Source: Herbidospora daliensis (GTDB lineage Bacteria > Actinomycetota > Actinomycetes > Streptosporangiales > Streptosporangiaceae). From it: a DNA stretch of 64,000 bases. The position numbers and the translations under genes were made by a program. The DNA is taken from assembly GCF_001570585.1 (NCBI RefSeq), contig NZ_BBXF01000006.1:186001-250000 (forward strand), read 5' to 3'. Below the pieces are notes generated by a model that saw only the letters and a list, made by a program, of their open reading frames with translations, searched no databases and had not been told where the DNA came from. Positions 41,423-50,346 of the stretch are shown one piece after another. Each line of letters opens with the position of its first letter. The stretch's first letter is position 1.

Positions 41423-41956
41423 ATGGCCGAGCCGGTGCAGCCGCCGCGCCCCGCGATGTTCTCCCTGACCGACATGCGGGACGCGGAGGAGGTCTCGGTA
41501 CGCGGCCTGGTGTTCACCGGGTTCCTGCTGGCCGCGCTGGTCACCACGTCGTGGATCCTGCTCACGGTGCCGACCGTGCTCACCGAGCAGTGGATCGTCG
41601 GCGCGACCGTCACGCTGACCGGCATCGTCGCGTTCTTCGGCCTCTACGCCTCGGTCAGGAAGATGCGGGTCGCGCTGGCGGGGGCGCTGTTCGTGGCGTG
41701 GCTGCTGCTGAACACCTACGCGTTCGTCATCGGCCCGCTCGACGACCGCAAGGAGTTCTGGGACACGCTGCGCCAGTTCATGACCGTCGCCGTCGCGTTC
41801 TACTTCGGCTCGGAGACGATCGTGCAGGCCACGAAGGTCTTCCAGGCCGGGAAGATCACCTCGGAGACCATCCGCCGGACCGGTGTGGCGCCCGATCCGG
41901 CGGGGGTGCGGGCGGCGCTCAACGTCGACGCCGAACGCGCCCGCCGCAAGGACTAA
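41423..41956 (+). CDS. Four-helix membrane protein, unknown
   Basis: 177 aa from ATG at 41423, with GGAG upstream. Four predicted helices (~29-50, ~57-77, ~84-104, ~122-140) and a charged C-terminal tail ending AERARRKD. FYFGSETIVQATKVF near the last helix resembles holin/TMEM-like pore proteins, but this is weak. No enzyme motif is present. The stop overlaps the convergent PIG-L amidase gene by 4 bases. Confidence 0.6.
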   Translation: MAEPVQPPRPAMFSLTDMRDAEEVSVRGLVFTGFLLAALVTTSWILLTVPTVLTEQWIVGATVTLTGIVAFFGLYASVRKMRVALAGALFVAWLLLNTYAFVIGPLDDRKEFWDTLRQFMTVAVAFYFGSETIVQATKVFQAGKITSETIRRTGVAPDPAGVRAALNVDAERARRKD

Positions 41957-42762
41957 CGCAGGCCGCGGAACAGGTCGTCCTCGACCCCGTCGGGGGCCGG
42001 GACCGTCGACCTGACCAGCGTGTAGGCCTCACCCGAGAACATCGCCCGCTGGGTGTCGGCCGGCAGGCCCAGGAAGAACGCGCTGTCGCCCTGGCTGCCG
42101 TGGGCGGTGATCGCCTTGATCTTGTGCTCGACGTACTCGGACGTGTCGAGGATCGCGCTGATCTCCTCGTCGGGGGTGGACCAGTCTTCGTACTCGTCCC
42201 AGCCCTCGGTGTCCATGCCGGCGGCGACCATGCCGTCGTACATGGACTTCATCCAGCTGCGCGGGGTCGCGGTGTAGTAGAACTTCGCCGGTACGCCGCT
42301 CAGCTCGACCGCCCGCGCCGCCACCCGGTGGGCCTGGATGTGGTCGGGGTGGCCGTAGCCGCCGTTCTCGTCGTAGGTGAGCACCACCTGCGGCTGATAG
42401 GTCCGCATCAGCTCGGCCAGCCGTCCGGCCGCCTCGTCGACGGGCACGTTGGCGAACGCGCGCTCGTGGTTGTTGCCGTCCCAGCCGTCCATGCCCGAGT
42501 CGCGGTAGCCCAGCAGCTCCACGTCGGAGATGCCGAGATGGGCCGCCGACTCGCGCAGCTCCGCCAGCCGGACCTTCGCCACCGCGGCGTCGTCGTGGCC
42601 CGGCTCGCCCGGTTTGACCCCGTCGGGACCGTCTCCCTGTTCTCCATTGGTGCACGTCACCAGCACCGTCCGGACGCCCTGGGCGGCGTAATGGGCGAAC
42701 GTGCCGCCCGTTCCCATCACCTCGTCGTCGGGATGGGCGTGCACGGCCATCAGTGTGAACAT
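41953..42762 (-). CDS. PIG-L (LmbE) family deacetylase, Mca/MshB-like
   Basis: 269 aa. The zinc site is clear: AVHAHPDDEVMGTGG at the N-terminus and GYGHPDHIQAHR in the middle. Overall sequence, including DENGGYGHPDH and a long C-terminal helical part, is that of the actinobacterial MshB/Mca group, which deacetylate GlcNAc-inositol or cleave mycothiol S-conjugates. Without the mshA/C/D genes nearby, Mca-type detoxification or a general N-acetyl hydrolase cannot be separated. Confidence 0.85.
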   Translation of the reverse strand: MFTLMAVHAHPDDEVMGTGGTFAHYAAQGVRTVLVTCTNGEQGDGPDGVKPGEPGHDDAAVAKVRLAELRESAAHLGISDVELLGYRDSGMDGWDGNNHERAFANVPVDEAAGRLAELMRTYQPQVVLTYDENGGYGHPDHIQAHRVAARAVELSGVPAKFYYTATPRSWMKSMYDGMVAAGMDTEGWDEYEDWSTPDEEISAILDTSEYVEHKIKAITAHGSQGDSAFFLGLPADTQRAMFSGEAYTLVRSTVPAPDGVEDDLFRGLR

Positions 42763-42918
42763 CTCATTACCTCCACGAATTGCTAGAACATCCCGCCCCC
42801 ATGGGCGATTCCAGTTGCGTCACGACCATCGAGGGCCATGAACTTTCACCGTCGTCGGCGAGTCCCACTCCCCGAAAGACGTTTTCAGCACGAACCGACC
42901 ACCCCCGGGGGAAACCGA

Positions 42919-43659
42919 ATGACCCGCCCGCTGATCGCCGCCGCCGTGGCCGCCCTGGCCGCGACCGCACTCACGGCCGCACCCGCCACCGCGAAGACCG
43001 CGAAGACCCAGACCATCTACGGCTACGCGTGGGCGGACGGTTCCAACCATCTGCGCATCACCCCCGCCAAGGCCAAGCTCGTGACCCAGCACGGGGTGCG
43101 CCGCTACAAGCTGACCTCGGTGCCGGGCGCGAAGGAGCGCCGCGTCTTCACCGACGGGGTGCGCTTCCGCCGCATCACCACCGCGTGCGACCTGAAGGAG
43201 ACCGAGGGCCGCATCAGGCAGGACAGGAAGGGCCTGGGCACCACCGACTGCGACGCCCTCGACCTGAAGTTCGTGCTCAGCCTCGGCCCCGCCCCGGTGA
43301 AGATCACCATCACGCCGTCGCTGACCACGGTCGCCGAGTTCCTCGCGGTCCCGACCAACCCGGTCACCGCCTACGGGCAGCTCACCCGCGTCGACGACCG
43401 GACGGTGCTGTTCAAGCGCTCCGGCAGGGCCGCCGTCAAGCTCCGCTACACCCACCTCGGTTTCAACCGCGTGACGAAGAGCTGCTCCGACCGCTGGACG
43501 GCGAACGTGCCGAACGAGGAGGCCGGCATCGGCACCAAGCCGTGCACCGCGACGGCGTTCCGCAACGCCATCAGGCACGCGGGCCCGGTGACGGTGAAGG
43601 TCTACTACCAGCCGGTCAGCGGTCATCTGTGGGAGGTCTGGGAGGCCCTGGGCGACTGA
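42919..43659 (+). CDS. Secreted protein with two copies of a Cys-pair domain
   Basis: 246 aa from ATG at 42919 (MTRPLIAAAVAALAATALTA), with GGGGGAAA upstream. Sec signal cleaved near APATA. The mature part shows an internal duplication. Residues ~34-133 and ~152-231 both begin with Tyr-Gly and share the order F-x-R-(I/V)-T-x-x-C ... G-(L/I)-G-T-x-x-C ... P-V-(K/T)-(I/V). The Cys pairs are Cys90/Cys111 and Cys189/Cys209. No known enzyme motif. The 3' end overlaps the convergent methyltransferase by 37 bases. Confidence 0.7.
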   Translation: MTRPLIAAAVAALAATALTAAPATAKTAKTQTIYGYAWADGSNHLRITPAKAKLVTQHGVRRYKLTSVPGAKERRVFTDGVRFRRITTACDLKETEGRIRQDRKGLGTTDCDALDLKFVLSLGPAPVKITITPSLTTVAEFLAVPTNPVTAYGQLTRVDDRTVLFKRSGRAAVKLRYTHLGFNRVTKSCSDRWTANVPNEEAGIGTKPCTATAFRNAIRHAGPVTVKVYYQPVSGHLWEVWEALGD

Positions 43660-44129
43660 CCCGCCACCGCGAACACCTTCGGCCCGAGCACGTTCACCTC
43701 GGGCCGGAGGCCGTGGCGGGCGAACACCTCGGACAACCGCCCGCCCAGCTCGGCCGACCGGTCGCCGGGCGTCTCGTAGCAGAGCAGGAGCGAGCCGCCC
43801 GGGGCCAGCAGCGCCAGCAGCCGCTCCATCTCGGCGGCGGGGTCGCGTACCCAGAAATGATTGACGTTGACCGCGAAGATGACGTCGAACTCGCCCTCGA
43901 CCGACAACCGCTCCAGGGCCTCACACCGGAAGTCGGCCCCCGGCACCCGCTCCCGCGCGGCCCTGATCGCGGTCTCCGACCGGTCGACGCCCAGGTAGCG
44001 GCCGGTCGTCAGCTTCTCGACCACCAGCCGGGCCGCCGCCCCCCGGCCGCACCCGATCTCCAGGACCCACGCGTCGGGCCGCAGATCGAGCGCGTCGACC
44101 GCGAGGGTCAGTCGTCCGGGAACCGCCAT
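43623..44129 (-). CDS. Class I SAM-dependent methyltransferase
   Basis: 168 aa. Motif I VLEIGCGRGAAARL, the acidic loop YLGVDRSETAI, motif IV FDVIFAVNVNHFW and motif VI LLAPGGSLLLCYE define a small Methyltransf_11/25 enzyme. It is shorter than usual because the substrate-binding N-terminal cap is minimal. Substrate is unknown. It lies 9 bp after the ActP gene stop and could be read through from that operon. Confidence 0.85.
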   Translation of the reverse strand: MAVPGRLTLAVDALDLRPDAWVLEIGCGRGAAARLVVEKLTTGRYLGVDRSETAIRAARERVPGADFRCEALERLSVEGEFDVIFAVNVNHFWVRDPAAEMERLLALLAPGGSLLLCYETPGDRSAELGGRLSEVFARHGLRPEVNVLGPKVFAVAGQSPRASQTSHR

Positions 44130-44138
44130 GCGGCCACG

Positions 44139-45785
44139 CTAACGACCGCCACCGACATTCTTCGCCGACTGACCGTGGGCCCCGGCGCCGGTGAGGGCCC
44201 GCACCGACAACTCCGAATAGCGGCCCGGGTCGGCCTTCTCCCTGCTCAGCAGCGTGCCGGCGACCGCGCACAGGAACGCGAACGGGATCGACACCAGCCC
44301 CGGGTTCTCCAGCGGGAACACGTGGAAGTCGACCGGCGGCGGCAGCAGCGAGCGCGGCCCGCCCGACAGCACCGGCGACAGCGCCACGAGCACGATCGAG
44401 CCCAGCAGTCCGCCGTAGACGCCGCAGACCACGCCGGTCGAGTTGAAGCGCCGCCAGAACAGCGACAACACGATCGCCGGCAGGTTGGCCGAGGCGGCCA
44501 TCGCGAAGGCCAGCGCCACCAGGAACGCCACGTTCATGTCGCGCACCAGCACGGCCAGGAACACCGCGAACACCCCGATGACGAACGCCGAGAAGCGCGC
44601 CACCGCGACCTCCTGCGACTCCTTCGGCTTGCCGAACATCAGCACGTGCCCGAAGAAGTCGTGCGCCAGCGACGTCGACGACGCCAGCACCAGCCCCGAC
44701 ACCACGGCCAGGATCGTCGCGAACGCCACCGCGCCGATGAAGGCGAGCAGGATCTCCCCGCCGACCGGCCCGGCCACCGATTCGCCGACCGCCTGCGCGA
44801 GCTGCAGCGCGGCGGTGTTGCCCGACGGGTCCTGCGCGGTGATGGCCTGCTGCCCGACCAGCGCGGTCGCCCCGAACCCGAGCGCGAGGGTCATCAGGTA
44901 GAAGGCGCCGACCAGGCCGATCGCCCAGTTGACCGAGGTGCGGGCGGCCCGCGCGTCGGGCACGGTGAAGAACCGGCCGACGATGTGCGGCAGCCCGGCC
45001 GTGCCGAGCACCAGCGCGACCGCCAGGCTGACGAAGTCGAGGACGCCGATGATGCCGTCGGCGTCCTTCGCGAAGCGCTGGCCGGGGTTCAGGAACTCGC
45101 CGGGCTTCCCGCTGCGGGCGTCGGCCGCGCCCAGCATCTCGCTCGGGTTGAAGCCGAACCGGCTGAGCACCAGGACGGTCAGCGCGGTGGTCCCGGCCAT
45201 CAGCAGCACGGCCTTGATGATCTGCACCCAGGTGGTGCCCTTCATGCCGCCGTAGCTGACGTAGAAGATCATCATCATGCCGACGACCAGGATCGTGATG
45301 ACCTTGGCGGCCTCCGGCGAGATGCCCATGAACGTCTCGCCCGGGTGGATGCCGAGCAGCAGCGACACCAGCGCGCCCGCCCCGACCATCTGCGCGACCA
45401 GGTAGAACACCGACACGGTCACCGTCGAGACGGCGGCGGCGGTGCGCACCATCGGCCGCTTCCCGCCCCGGTAGGACAACACGTCGGCCATGGTGAACCG
45501 GCCCGCGTTGCGCATCAGCTCGACCAGCAGCAGCGTCAGCAGCCACGCCACCAGGAAGCCGATGGAGTAGAGGAACCCGTCGTAACCCGACAACGCGATG
45601 ATGCCGGCGATGCCGAGGAACGACGCCGCCGACATGTAGTCGCCGGCCAGGGCCAGCCCGTTCTGCGCCCCCGAGAACGTGCGGCCGCCCGCGTAGAAGT
45701 CGTCGGTGCCCTTGGTGTTGACGCGGGCCCAGATCGTCACCCCGAGGGTGATCACGATGAAGACGGCGAACAGCCCGATGGTCAT
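44139..45785 (-). CDS. actP: Cation/acetate symporter
   Basis: 548 aa, solute:sodium symporter family with 13 or more helices. The ActP hallmarks are DDFYAGGRTFSGAQNGLALAG, LSYRGGKRPMVRT and GLPHIVGRFFTVPDARAAR. It is preceded with an ATGA overlap by a DUF485 protein, the conserved partner of ActP (as YjcH). It takes up acetate or other short carboxylates with Na+. Confidence 0.93.
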   Translation of the reverse strand: MTIGLFAVFIVITLGVTIWARVNTKGTDDFYAGGRTFSGAQNGLALAGDYMSAASFLGIAGIIALSGYDGFLYSIGFLVAWLLTLLLVELMRNAGRFTMADVLSYRGGKRPMVRTAAAVSTVTVSVFYLVAQMVGAGALVSLLLGIHPGETFMGISPEAAKVITILVVGMMMIFYVSYGGMKGTTWVQIIKAVLLMAGTTALTVLVLSRFGFNPSEMLGAADARSGKPGEFLNPGQRFAKDADGIIGVLDFVSLAVALVLGTAGLPHIVGRFFTVPDARAARTSVNWAIGLVGAFYLMTLALGFGATALVGQQAITAQDPSGNTAALQLAQAVGESVAGPVGGEILLAFIGAVAFATILAVVSGLVLASSTSLAHDFFGHVLMFGKPKESQEVAVARFSAFVIGVFAVFLAVLVRDMNVAFLVALAFAMAASANLPAIVLSLFWRRFNSTGVVCGVYGGLLGSIVLVALSPVLSGGPRSLLPPPVDFHVFPLENPGLVSIPFAFLCAVAGTLLSREKADPGRYSELSVRALTGAGAHGQSAKNVGGGR

Positions 45786-46159
45786 CGGCGCGTCCAGTTC
45801 TCGATGCGGTGGCGCTCGGCCAGGATGCGGCGCTCCCGCTCGCGTTGGGCCTGGCGCTGCCCGGCCTCGTCGCGCAGCTCGGCCGACAGCGGGTCGAGCA
45901 TGCGGCGGGCGTAACGGGTGTAGCGCCAGGCCAGCGCGAACGTCGAGACGAACTGCAGCACCCCGAGCAGCAGCGCGACGTTGACGTTGCCGATCGCGGG
46001 CAGGGCCATGAAGTCGCGGGCGAAGGCCGACAGGGCGATGTACAGGAAGTACCAGCCCAGGAACGCTCCAACGATCGTCAGCGCCAGTCGCCGGAACCGT
46101 GCTTTGAGCAGGCGGAACCGCTCGTCGGTCGCCAGCCCGGCCAGGTCGTCCGCCTGCAC
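45782..46159 (-). CDS. DUF485 membrane protein, ActP partner
   Basis: 125 aa from GTG at 46159, with SD GGAGG 4 bases upstream. The cytosolic start ERFRLLKARFRRLALTIV is followed by two helices (~28-48 and ~62-82) and a long charged coiled C-terminus. DUF485 proteins are co-encoded with ActP symporters and probably act as a small accessory subunit. The 4-nt overlap with actP supports this. Confidence 0.88.
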   Translation of the reverse strand: MQADDLAGLATDERFRLLKARFRRLALTIVGAFLGWYFLYIALSAFARDFMALPAIGNVNVALLLGVLQFVSTFALAWRYTRYARRMLDPLSAELRDEAGQRQAQRERERRILAERHRIENWTRR

Positions 46160-46190
46160 GGGGCCTCCATCAGGGGAAAGATCTCTTGCG

Positions 46191-46213
46191 GTGACCGTCC
46201 GTACACGGGTCAC
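46191..46213. promoter_or_regulatory. Interrupted palindrome upstream of DUF485-actP
   Basis: GTGACC (46191-46196) and GGTCAC (46208-46213) face each other across 11 bp containing GTAC. It lies about 35 bases before the DUF485 GTG and could be an operator for the acetate symporter operon. No regulator gene is adjacent. Confidence 0.35.
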
Positions 46214-46242
46214 TCCGCACCGAGACCTCACCATAAAGGGGG

Positions 46243-47463
46243 TTACGCCGATTTTCCGGGGAACGCGGGAAAGTGGGTCGCCGAGTTCGTCGAGGCGACC
46301 ACCCGGCCGCCCACCACGACGTGGCGGGGCGGGTTGTGGCGGGTCAGCGCCTCCCTGATCGTCGTGCCGTCGAGGACGACGAAGTCGGCCGCGGCGCCCT
46401 CCTTGAGGCCCTCCGGCTCCCGGCCGATCACCCGGGCGGCGGTGGTGGTGATCATGTCGTACAGGTCGTCGAGGCGGGTCGGGCCGAGCGTGTGGGCGGC
46501 CAGGAAGGCGACCTCCAGCAGGTTGTGGCGGCCGAAGGGGTAGTAGGCGTCCTCGATGTCGTCCTGGCCGAGCGCGACCGGCACCCCGGCGTCGGTCAGC
46601 GGGAACACCGGCAGGTGCAGGGGGCCGGTGTGCGGGTCGCTGACCAGGCCGAGGCCCGCCTTGGTGAGCAGGCCGGTCAGCCGGCGCAGGTAGGGCTCGG
46701 GGTAGAGGGCCATCGCGCGGGCGTGCTGGGCGCTGGCGCGGCCCGCCATGCCGTGGGCGAGCAGTTCGGCGGCCAGCGTCTCCGTGGTGCGCAGGCCGGG
46801 GTCGCCCGCGTCGTCCACGAGCATCGCGACCCGCTTTCCGGTGCGCTTCGCCAGCGCCACCAGACGCCGCACGTGCTCGGCGGCGTCGGCGTCGGTGAAC
46901 TCGATCCACGGGATGCCGCCGACCACGTCGGCGCCCAGGGCGACGGCCTCCTCGATCAGCTCCTCGGTGCCGGGGGCCTTCAGCAGGCCGTCCTGCGGGA
47001 AGGCGACCACCCTGACGTCGACGAACTCGCGGAACTCCGCCTTCAGCGCCAGCAGCGCCTTCACCCCGGTCAGCCCGGCGACCGGGTCGACGTCGGCGAA
47101 CGCCTGCACCGCCCGCACCCCGTGCCGCACCGACTCGACCAGGGCCGACCGCGCCCGCGTGGTGACGGCCTCCTCGGTCTGATGGGCCTTCACGGCCGCG
47201 GCGCCGTCGATGGCGTCCATGGCCGCGCCCATGGTCCCCTTCGTGTACGCCGCCAGCGGCCCCCCGCCCGCCAGGTCGAGCGTGTGGACCTTGCAGAGGT
47301 GGAGGTGGGCGTCCACGAACGGCTCGGTGACGAGGTTGCCCTCGGCGTCGAGGCCCGAGGCGGTTCCGGTGTCGGGGGTGATCGAGGTGAGGCGGCCCCG
47401 CTCGGCGGTGAGCGTCCAGCGTCCGGGGCGGCCGCGGAGGGCGGCGTTGTGCACGGTCGGCAT
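46243..47463 (-). CDS. Cytosine-deaminase-like amidohydrolase with altered metal site
   Basis: 406 aa, amidohydrolase barrel closest by eye to CodA/AtzC. FVDAHLHLCK (His53, His55), QHARAM (His247) and LGQDDIEDAYYPFG (Asp301) match the CodA metal and catalytic positions. The third metal His, in the HCDE segment of CodA, is replaced: the aligned stretch reads AMLVDDAGD, with Leu215 at the His place and Asp for the catalytic Glu. It may bind a different metal set or have another activity. It stands alone, 80 bp from the actP operon. Confidence 0.8.
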   Translation of the reverse strand: MPTVHNAALRGRPGRWTLTAERGRLTSITPDTGTASGLDAEGNLVTEPFVDAHLHLCKVHTLDLAGGGPLAAYTKGTMGAAMDAIDGAAAVKAHQTEEAVTTRARSALVESVRHGVRAVQAFADVDPVAGLTGVKALLALKAEFREFVDVRVVAFPQDGLLKAPGTEELIEEAVALGADVVGGIPWIEFTDADAAEHVRRLVALAKRTGKRVAMLVDDAGDPGLRTTETLAAELLAHGMAGRASAQHARAMALYPEPYLRRLTGLLTKAGLGLVSDPHTGPLHLPVFPLTDAGVPVALGQDDIEDAYYPFGRHNLLEVAFLAAHTLGPTRLDDLYDMITTTAARVIGREPEGLKEGAAADFVVLDGTTIREALTRHNPPRHVVVGGRVVASTNSATHFPAFPGKSA

Positions 47464-47580
47464 GAGGGGACGCTAGGCGGTTGTAGCGTCGGAGAAAAGT
47501 TCTTCCGCGCGGGTGTCCATCCGGCGCGGGCCCGTTCGTCGTCATCCCGTCAGACCACGAGAACAGAGGAGCACGAGTTC

Positions 47581-47901
47581 GTGAAATACATGCTCTTGAT
47601 CTACAGCGGCGGCGCGGCGGGCGACTTCGAAGCCTGGATGAACTATGACAAGTCGGTCAAGGAAGCCGGGATCTACATCTCCGGCGAGTCCCTCACCGAC
47701 GTCGCCCAGGCCACCACGGTCCGCGTCGACGGCGCCGAGCGGGTCGTGACCGACGGCCCGTTCGCGGAGACCCGGGAGGTCCTCGGCGGCTACTACGTCC
47801 TCGACGTGCCCGACAAGGAGACCGCCCTCGACTGGGCGGCCAGGTGTCCGGGTTCGTGGGAGGGCGGCGCGGTCGTGCTGCGGGAATGCGAGGTGTACTG
47901 A
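47581..47901 (+). CDS. DGPF/YCII-domain protein 1
   Basis: 106 aa, GTG start (VKYMLLIYSGG) with AGAGGAG 9 bases upstream. Complete DGPF domain: VVTDGPFAETREVLGGYYVLDV and late ALDWAARCPG. In actinobacteria these proteins are encoded beside ECF42-type sigma factors. It is followed without a gap by a second copy and the sigma factor. Confidence 0.92.
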   Translation: MKYMLLIYSGGAAGDFEAWMNYDKSVKEAGIYISGESLTDVAQATTVRVDGAERVVTDGPFAETREVLGGYYVLDVPDKETALDWAARCPGSWEGGAVVLRECEVY

Positions 47902-48227
47902 TGAAATACATGCTGCTGATCCACGGCGCCAGCGAGAAGTGCACGACCGAAGACTGGATGGTCTACGGCAAGGCGCTCACCGACGCCGGCGTCTACGTCG
48001 GCGGGGCCCCGCTGGCCGACCAGAGCCTCACCACGACCGTCCAGCTCACCGACGGCGGCGAGACGGTCGTCACCGACGGTCCCTTCGCCGAGACGCACGA
48101 GGTGCTGGGGGGCTACTACCTCATCGACGTGCCCGACCTCGACGCCGCGACCGACTGGGCCGCGAAGTGCCCGGGGGCGCGCTTCGGCGGCCGGATGGTG
48201 GTCCGCCCGATCGTCGACTTCCCCTGA
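47901..48227 (+). CDS. DGPF/YCII-domain protein 2
   Basis: 108 aa (MKYMLLIHGASEKC), a tandem paralogue of the gene before, whose stop shares one base with this ATG. VVTDGPFAETHEVLGGYYLIDV and DWAAKCPG are conserved. The extra Cys near the N-terminus is not shared by copy 1. It is probably a co-regulator or target product of the ECF sigma factor encoded 5 bp downstream. Confidence 0.92.
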   Translation: MKYMLLIHGASEKCTTEDWMVYGKALTDAGVYVGGAPLADQSLTTTVQLTDGGETVVTDGPFAETHEVLGGYYLIDVPDLDAATDWAAKCPGARFGGRMVVRPIVDFP

Positions 48228-48232
48228 CGCCC

Positions 48233-49456
48233 GTGACCGGCGACGTCAACGCGTCGGTCGAGGCGATCTTCCGTGAGGAGCGCGGCCGGCTGCTGGCCGC
48301 GCTCGTCCGGCGGTTCGGCGACCTCGACCTGGCCGAGGAGGTCACCTCGGAGGCGATCGAGGCCGCCCTGGTCCGGTGGCCGCTCGACGGGGTGCCGGCC
48401 AGCCCGGGGGCCTGGCTGATGACCACCGCCCGCCGCCGCGCCGTCGACCGGCTGCGCCGCGACCAGACGTACGCCGCCCGGCTGGCCCTGCTCCAGGTCG
48501 AGGCCGACCGGGCGGGGCCGCCGGTGGTCGACGGCGTGCTGCCCGACGAGCGGCTGCGGTTGTTCTTCACCTGCTCCCACCCGGCGCTGCCGGAGGCCGA
48601 CCGGGGCGCGCTCACCCTGCGCTACCTGGCCGGCCTGACCACCGTCGAGGTGGCGCGGGCCTATCTGGTCCCGGTCGAGACCATGGCCAAACGCCTGGTC
48701 AGGGCCAAGAAGAAGATCAGCGGGGCGCGCATCCCGTTCCGGGTGCCCGACGTCCACGAGCTCCCGGCGCGGTTGCCCGGCGTGCTGCGCGCGATCTACT
48801 CGATCTTCACCGAGGGCTACGCCGCCAGCGCGGGCCCCGATCTCGTCCGCCACGACCTGGCCGAGGAGGCGCTGCGCCTGGCCCGCATCCTGCACCGCCT
48901 TTTGCCGGGCGAACGCGAGGTCACCGGCCTGCTGGCGCTGATGCTGCTCACCCACGCCCGCCGCGCCGCCCGCACCGGCCCCGACGGCGGCCTGGTCCTG
49001 CTGGAAGACCAGGACCGCTCCCTGTGGGACCGCGCCATGATCGACGAGGGGGAGCCCCTGGTCGTGGCCGCCCTGACCGGCGGCCCGCCGGGCCCCTACG
49101 GCGTGCAGGCCGCCATCGCCGCCCTGCACGACGAGGAGCCGACCGACTGGCCCCAGATCGTCGGCCTGTACGACGTCCTCCGGTCGCTGACCCCCTCGCC
49201 CGTGGTCGACCTGAACCGGGCGGTCGCCGTCGCCATGCGCGACGGCCCGGAGGCGGGCCTGGCCCTGCTCGACGACCTGGCCGGGGAGCCCCGGCTGCGC
49301 GGCCTGCACGTCTTCCCGGCCGCCCGGGGCGAGCTGCTGCGCCGGCTGGGCCGCCCGGCCGAGGCGGCGCGGGCCTTCCGCGAGGCCCTGGAGCTGGCCG
49401 GCAGCGAACCGGAACGCCGCCACCTGCGGGCCCGGCTCGACGAGGTCGGCGGCTAG
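48233..49456 (+). CDS. ECF42-like RNA polymerase sigma factor with long C-terminal extension
   Basis: 407 aa from GTG at 48233. Sigma region 2 (~5-75) has DLDLAEEVTSEAIEAAL and WLMTTARRRAVDRLRR. Region 4 (~110-165) has LTLRYLAGLTTVEVARAYLVPVE. A ~240-residue helical extension follows with TPR-like repeats (VVDLNRAVAVAMRDGPEAGL). This layout plus the linked DGPF genes is that of the ECF42 group, in which the extension is thought to replace an anti-sigma factor. No anti-sigma gene is adjacent. It is convergent with NAD kinase. Confidence 0.9.
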   Translation: MTGDVNASVEAIFREERGRLLAALVRRFGDLDLAEEVTSEAIEAALVRWPLDGVPASPGAWLMTTARRRAVDRLRRDQTYAARLALLQVEADRAGPPVVDGVLPDERLRLFFTCSHPALPEADRGALTLRYLAGLTTVEVARAYLVPVETMAKRLVRAKKKISGARIPFRVPDVHELPARLPGVLRAIYSIFTEGYAASAGPDLVRHDLAEEALRLARILHRLLPGEREVTGLLALMLLTHARRAARTGPDGGLVLLEDQDRSLWDRAMIDEGEPLVVAALTGGPPGPYGVQAAIAALHDEEPTDWPQIVGLYDVLRSLTPSPVVDLNRAVAVAMRDGPEAGLALLDDLAGEPRLRGLHVFPAARGELLRRLGRPAEAARAFREALELAGSEPERRHLRARLDEVGG

Positions 49457-50316
49457 TCGACCTCGGCGCTGCCGTTGACGCGCAGCTTGCGCCGGGCCCG
49501 CTCGTAGAACGAGGTCGTGCCCAGCCGCACCACCCGGGCCGCCGCCCGCACCGCCGTGACGGTGATCCGGTGCCCGGGGGACAGGTGCCCGGCGATCGTG
49601 CCGTCGACCTCGACCGCGATGTGCCCGCTGGTCGGCAGCACCTCCAGCGTCACCTCCTCGTCGGCCGAGAGCACCAGCGCCCGGTTGAACGTCGAGTGGG
49701 CCGCCGCCGGCACCACCAGGAAACCCTCGACGTTGGGGGAGACGATCGGCCCGCCGGCCGAGAAGCTGTAGGCCGTCGACCCGGTCGAGGTCGCCACGAT
49801 CACCGCGTCGGCCGCCAGCCGGACGAACGGATGCCCCGCCACCGACACCGCCACGGCCGCCATCCCGTCGCCGGGGTGCCGGACCAGCGCGATGTCGTTG
49901 AACGCCAGCACCTCGCCGTCGTCGGGCAGCAGGGTCCGGATGGCCATCCGCGCCTCGACGAAGTGCTCGTGGCCGTCGATGGCCGTCAGCGCTGGAGGCA
50001 GTTCCTCGACGTCGATCTCGGCGAGGAAGCCGAGTTTGCCCAGGTTGACGCCGAGCACCGGCGTCGGCAGCCCGGCGATCAGCCGCATCGCCCGCAGCAT
50101 GGTGCCGTCGCCGCCGAGGCTGACCATCAGGTCGGAGCGCGCGGCCAGTTCGGCGGGCCCGACGGGCAGGGCGCTGCAGTCGATCCGCCCGACCTCCTCG
50201 GGCAGCCCGACCACCGTGACGCCGCGTCCGCGGGCCCACTCGATGATCGTGTCGATGGCCTCTTTGGAGTCGCGGCGCGGATGCAGGACCAGCCCGACCG
50301 TGTTCACCATGCCCAT
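49453..50316 (-). CDS. nadK: NAD kinase
   Basis: 287 aa. The GGDGTML loop (68-74), NLGKLGFLAE, the conserved TSTGSTAYSFSAGGPI block and a C-terminal VDGTIAGHL strand are all present. It phosphorylates NAD+ to NADP+. In many actinomycetes nadK lies between tlyA and recN; here it stands alone on the minus strand, so it may be a second copy. Confidence 0.93.
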   Translation of the reverse strand: MGMVNTVGLVLHPRRDSKEAIDTIIEWARGRGVTVVGLPEEVGRIDCSALPVGPAELAARSDLMVSLGGDGTMLRAMRLIAGLPTPVLGVNLGKLGFLAEIDVEELPPALTAIDGHEHFVEARMAIRTLLPDDGEVLAFNDIALVRHPGDGMAAVAVSVAGHPFVRLAADAVIVATSTGSTAYSFSAGGPIVSPNVEGFLVVPAAAHSTFNRALVLSADEEVTLEVLPTSGHIAVEVDGTIAGHLSPGHRITVTAVRAAARVVRLGTTSFYERARRKLRVNGSAEVD

Positions 50317-50346
50317 CCGCCCACTTTAGGGCGGCATGATGGCCAG

